Of a stretch of 64,000 nucleotides of DNA, positions 49,501 to 55,500 are shown one piece after another. Within the stretch, counting starts at the first letter, position 1. The number at the start of each line of letters is the position of its first letter. This DNA is from Sialis fuliginosa. Its lineage: Eukaryota > Arthropoda > Insecta > Megaloptera > Sialidae. The stretch is from the NCBI GenBank assembly GCA_961205875.1, contig OY540810.1, forward strand, positions 30,256,001-30,320,000, in the 5' to 3' direction. A program made the translations under genes and the position numbers. A model generated the notes under the pieces. The model ran no database searches. It was given only the letters and a program-made list of their open reading frames with translations, and had not been told where the DNA came from.

Positions 49501-52500
49501 AGTATTAAACTGTTATTTCACCATTTTAACATATTTTTATTTTTCTGCTAATAATTATAACTATTTGAAATCTTTTAAATTTAATTTTTAATACTTAAAT
49601 ATTATTTAATATTATATGGTGCTAAATTTGTTTTTCCTCATGATGTATACAGATGCAATGATGACAAATGTATACCAGAAACGTGGCGATGTGATCGCCA
49701 GCAAGACTGTGTGAGTGGTGAAGATGAAATGCATTGTACCAACGTCACACATCGTACTTGTTCTCCAGAAGAGTATGCTTGCAGTACTGGTACCTGTATA
49801 TTGGTAAGTACTAAATATAGCTTGTACCATGAAAGAAGACCGGTCTAAGCATTTCAATTAGGTTGCACCATTCTTTTTTGGTGATATGGACTATATACAT
49901 AATTTAACACCTCCAGCAAAATCTTAATTCACCTGTATTGCAGAAAACATGGGTTTGCGATGGTGTTCCTGATTGTTCTGGAAGCGAAGACGAAACTAAA
50001 TGTGAAGTAACTTGCGATGAGAACCAGTTCACTTGCAGTGGGGATGATGGGACACACAATGAGACAGCAATACCTGCCTTTTGTGTGAATCGCAAGCATA
50101 TTTGTGATGGCAGACACGATTGTCCTCATGGAGAGGATGAGAAGGATTGTCCGAAACGACTTAAGTGTCCGACTGATACCAAATGTCAACAGCAATGTAT
50201 TGAGACACCTGATGGTAAACATGCTTGCAGTTGTTCAACTGGGTATAATCTGGCTCCAGATGGATACAGGTATGGAAAATATTTTTCTTATTTAAATAGG
50301 TGATTTTACATTATTTTCACAGTACAAAACCATCTCAGAAAATGATTAATATTATAAAAGCATGTTTGTTTTTTCAGCTGTGTGGATATTGATGAATGCC
50401 TATTTGAAATAGAACCCGTTTGTTCTCAAGAGTGCAACAACACAATTGGTAGTTTTGTATGCAGCTGTACGTCAGGCTATGTGCTTAGGCCTGACTTACG
50501 TACGTGCAAGGCCTTAGGCGCTCCTCCTACATTACTTTTTGCCAATAGAGTTGATATTAGACAAGTACATTAATCATTTATAACTTTAAATATGTCTAAT
50601 GTATTAATTGATTATTAATTTTCAGGTTTCTCTTAGTAATTCAAAGTATATTTCAATACTAAAAGGCCTTCATAATGCAATAGCTCTTGATTATCATTAT
50701 AAAGAAGGTACAGTGTATTGGTCAGATGTATCAAAAGATGTTATACGTAGAGCCTTTTTAAATGGAACTAATACAACTGGTACGATTAAATTTTAAATAA
50801 ACTTATTGAATTCTTTACTCACATATAAGAAAGTCTTGTAGGCAGCATAGAAATTTTCTATAGAATAATGTTAAAAGTAAAATAACCATATTGTTTTTAG
50901 ACATAATAAAATGGGGCCTAGAATCTCCAGGAGGTGTTGCTGTTGATTGGGTACATAATCTCATTTTCTGGACTGATTCTGGAACAAAGCGTGTAGATGT
51001 AGCATCGCTAGATGGAAAGCACAGATACGTAATCGCTGCAAATGATTTAGATAAGCCAAGAGCTATCGCTGTGCATCCAGGGGAGGCTACTGTGTTTTGG
51101 ACTGACTGGGGTGAGTACATGGCCTACAGCCTATAAAAATTTTTGATGTAAAATTAAAATTCATTTTGTATTTATAATAAATAAATGCATATTTCTAGGT
51201 CCTAATCCTAAAATTGAGAAGGCAGATATGGATGGAAGCAATAGGAAAAGTCTCGTAACTGAATCTATTTTCTGGCCTAATGGATTAACTTTAGACTATA
51301 CAGCAAATAAAATGTACTGGGCAGATGCAAAGCACCACGTAATAGAATGCGCTAACTATGACGGAAGCGAACGAAGAAAAGTAAGATATTTATACACGTA
51401 AATAGAATCTGAACTTTAATCTTACCTGCTTGTTTTTTTAATAGGTAATAAGCAAAGGTCTTCCACATCCATTTGCACTTACATTATTTGAAGATACTAT
51501 TTATTGGACAGACTGGCACACAAAATCAATATCATCTGCCAATAAAGTTACAGGTACCAGCTTTAGGGTTGTGCATTCTGGTCTTCATTTTCCTATGGAC
51601 ATTCACAGGTATGAAAATATAATAACATTTATAATTTCCCCATTGAAGAGTAGATATTCAAATTTTGAGACCATTTATATTTGTATTTTAGTTATCATCC
51701 TCAAAGGCAACCAACATATCGAAACCATTGCGGTGACAATAATGGTGGATGCTCACACTTATGTCTTCCTAATCGTCGTTCCTACACTTGCGTATGTCCA
51801 ATGGGACACCGCGTGCATCCAGACGGCAGAACTTGCCAGGCACCAGACAAGCTGTTATTGTTCGCAAGGAAGAAAGACCTAAGAATACGACAGTTTGAGA
51901 AACAAACAACGTCTATTGATATGGTTAGTTTATTAAATATATCTGTTACGTACTGTTAAATACTAATTTTCTTTTCTTTTAGGTCATTCCTTTGGAAGGT
52001 ATCAAGTCTGCTGTGGCTTTAGCGTGGGATTCCGATACAGACTCAATATTTTGGACTGATGTTGAAAAAGATACAATCAATAGAGCACATATCAATGGCA
52101 CAGATCAAAAAGCAATCGTCACAACTAATTTAAGTAAGTTTTTAATCACTTAATATATATAAATTATTTGTCTCTGATTTTTTAAATTGTTTGTGACACC
52201 ACTTGATTGAAAACTACTGACAACTTTAATAATGATAATTTGTTTTTCTAGTTTCTCCAGCTGGCCTAGCACTTGATTGGGTTACAAATAAGTTGTACTG
52301 GACAGATGCTGGGACAAACCGCATTGAGGTTGCTAATGCAGACGGAACCATGAGGACTCTGTTGATTTGGGATGGGCTTGACAAACCTCGCGATATTGTA
52401 GTTGATCCTGCTGGTATGTTTGTATCATATTAAATTATAATTTTTAAAATACATAAATTTTGTGAAATTATTTAATTTATGTATTTAAGGTGGATACATG

Positions 52501-55500
52501 TATTGGTCAGATTGGGGTGAAATACCAAAAATAGAAAAAGCTGGAATGGACGGCTCATCAAGGTCTATCCTTATAAGCAAGAATTTAACTTGGCCTAATG
52601 GTCTAGCTATTGATCATATGCTCGGTTACATTTATTGGGCTGACGGAGGTACTAAAGCAATAGAATATTCAAAATTAGATGGTACAGGTCGAAAAGTTCT
52701 CATAGGTTAGTTCAAAAATTTAACTTGGTGCAAAAAAATTGTATAAACAATTAAAATATAATACAATCATATTTTTAGGCTCAAATTTAGCTCATCCTTT
52801 TGGACTCGACGTATTTGGTAGTAAAGTATACTGGACTGATTGGGAAACAACAAGTATCCAATCTGCTAATAAATTGACTGGAGAAAACGTGACTGTATTA
52901 GGACTAGACATCGTAGGTTTAATGGATGTACGAATATTTCATAGAAATCGTCAACAAATTAAAACAGCATGTAACCAAAACAATGGAGGCTGTTCTCATT
53001 TGTGTCTCATTAGTCCTAAAGGTCACTCATGTGCTTGTCCTCTTGGAATTAAATTAGGGGTAAGTAAACTGCGGATAAGTTACTAAAATTTATTTTTTTA
53101 CTTTAGAGCAACAGAACTAAAACTTTTTGTCATTACTTATAGGAGGATGGAAAATCTTGTGCCAACGGACCAGTAAACTATCTGATATTTGCACACCGTG
53201 TTGATATCCGCCAAATCTCACTTGACGTAGAATATACTGTAGATGTAGTACTGCCTTTACCTCCATTAAAAACTGCAATCGCTGTCGATGTTGACAGAAA
53301 AACTGGTAATTTTGTAGAAATATTCATTTTAGAATACAATTCACTGGTTTGTTTTCTTTATTAGGTGATATTTACTGGACTGATACAGCTGAAGATGTGA
53401 TTCAAAAAGCTGATCCCGCAGGAACTGCAGTAGAGACTGTTATTTTCGATGCACTAGAAAGTCCTGATGGTATTGTTATTGATTCAACTGGAAGAAAGGT
53501 TAGTAATTTTTTTATTATCAAATTAGTTGATTTAAAAATTAAAATTAAACAATAAAATACTTCTAAATTATCATTAAAAATGGAATCTCATAATTACATA
53601 ACTATTTATATTATAGATGTACTGGACAGATGCAGGTAGAGACAGTATAGAAGTAGCTGAACTAGATGGAACAAACAGAAAAGTGTTGATCTGGTCAGAT
53701 TTAGACAGTCCTCGTGCTATTACGTTACACTACCATCACGGGCTCATGTATTGGTCTGATTGGGGTGCAACACCTAGAATAGAACAAGCTTGGATGGATG
53801 GAACTAACAGGTACACATTTTTATAATTGATCTTAAAATCGGTATTTGTTTCTGTTATCTATTAATAATTTATTTTTATTTTAAGGAAAATATTGATTTC
53901 CAAGGGTCTTGTATGGCCTATTGGTTTAGCTATTGATCGTCCTGCTGGTCGCCTTTACTGGAACGATGCTAGTCAGAAAACTATCGAGTCAAGTGATTTG
54001 AGTGGACAAGACCGTAGAGTGATTCTGAACAACGTCAGACACCCATATGGGCTGGTAGTTGTTGGAAGCCACATCTACTGGACGGATTGGCAAACTGAAT
54101 CTATTCATCGTGCTGATAAACTAAATGGTTCTGATAAAACTACTATTAGAGATAAGTTAGATGGGCTTATGGATATACGCTCTGTACAGGTAAATGTAAA
54201 CTTTTCTTTTACAATATCTATATCTAATATTAAACATTTTCCAGGTTGAAAACATAGCTGAAAATGCTTGTGGCATAAACAACGGTGGCTGCTCGCATCT
54301 CTGTCTACGTAACCCCACCTCCTACACATGTGTATGCCCCACAGGCATTGTACACGAACCTGGCAATGATAAAAAGTGCAAATCTCAACCAGACACATAT
54401 CTACTGTTTGCCACACGGTCCACTTTAGCCCGGGTATCTCTAGACACTCCAGAACTATGGGACGTCACTCTTTCTATCAGTAACATCTCGAATGCCATAG
54501 CTGTCGACTTCCACTGGACAAAACAGATCATTTATTTTACTGACGTACATTTACATGTGATACGGAGTGTGAATATGCATAACTTCTCGGATACTAAAAC
54601 TGTGATCTCAACTAATCTCACAACACCGGATGGAATCGCTGTTGATTGGATCGCAAATAATCTGTATTGGACAGATACGGGAAGAAAAGTTTTAGAAGTG
54701 TCTAAACTAGATGGCAGTTGTCGCAAAGTTTTGATTAAGGATGGACTTGATGAACCTAGGGCTGTAGCTTTGTTCCCAAAGAAAGGGTAAATTTTTAAAA
54801 ATAATTAAATGAAAGATAGTTAGATTTATTTTTATTGTATTTATTTCAGATATCTGTACTGGTCAGACTGGAGTGATCACAGCCCTAAAATAGAACGATC
54901 TATGTTAGATGGGTCTTCAAGAAAGACGATTGTAGATTCTGATCTAGGCTTTCCAAATGGAATATCTATAGATTACAACGCTAAACGACTCTACTGGTCT
55001 GATGCACTTCGAGACAGGATTGAAACATCTGATTTAAACGGACACAATAGAATCCATCTAGTACCCGATGCTACTCATCCATTTGGTTTAGCACAAGTAT
55101 GATAAAATTTACTTTAACCTTTTATAATCATTTATTTTTCACTCAGATCATATTTAATTATTTTTTTAAATACTATAAATTAAATTCATTGAATCGCTAC
55201 AAACAATTTTCTATTTTAGTTTGGAGAGCACATTTACTGGACTGACTGGTATAAAAAATCGATAGTACGTGCAGACAAAAAATTCGGCAAAAATAAAGTA
55301 GAGATACGACGTGATCTGGATGGGGTGATGGAAATTAAGGCAGTCTCTTCAGATCGGCAAACTGGGTGGAATCCTTGCGCAGTTAACAATGGGGGCTGCT
55401 CGCATCTGTGTCTATACAGACAGAGCAACTATGTGTGTGAATGTCCGGATGATTTAGATGGCAAACCTTGCAGTAAAGGTAATAAATAATACATATTTGA

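Noticed and set aside
49612-51120. Several minus-strand frames of 60-101 codons opposite LRP4 exons
   Set aside because: They run over exon-intron borders of a well-supported receptor gene and have no family likeness.
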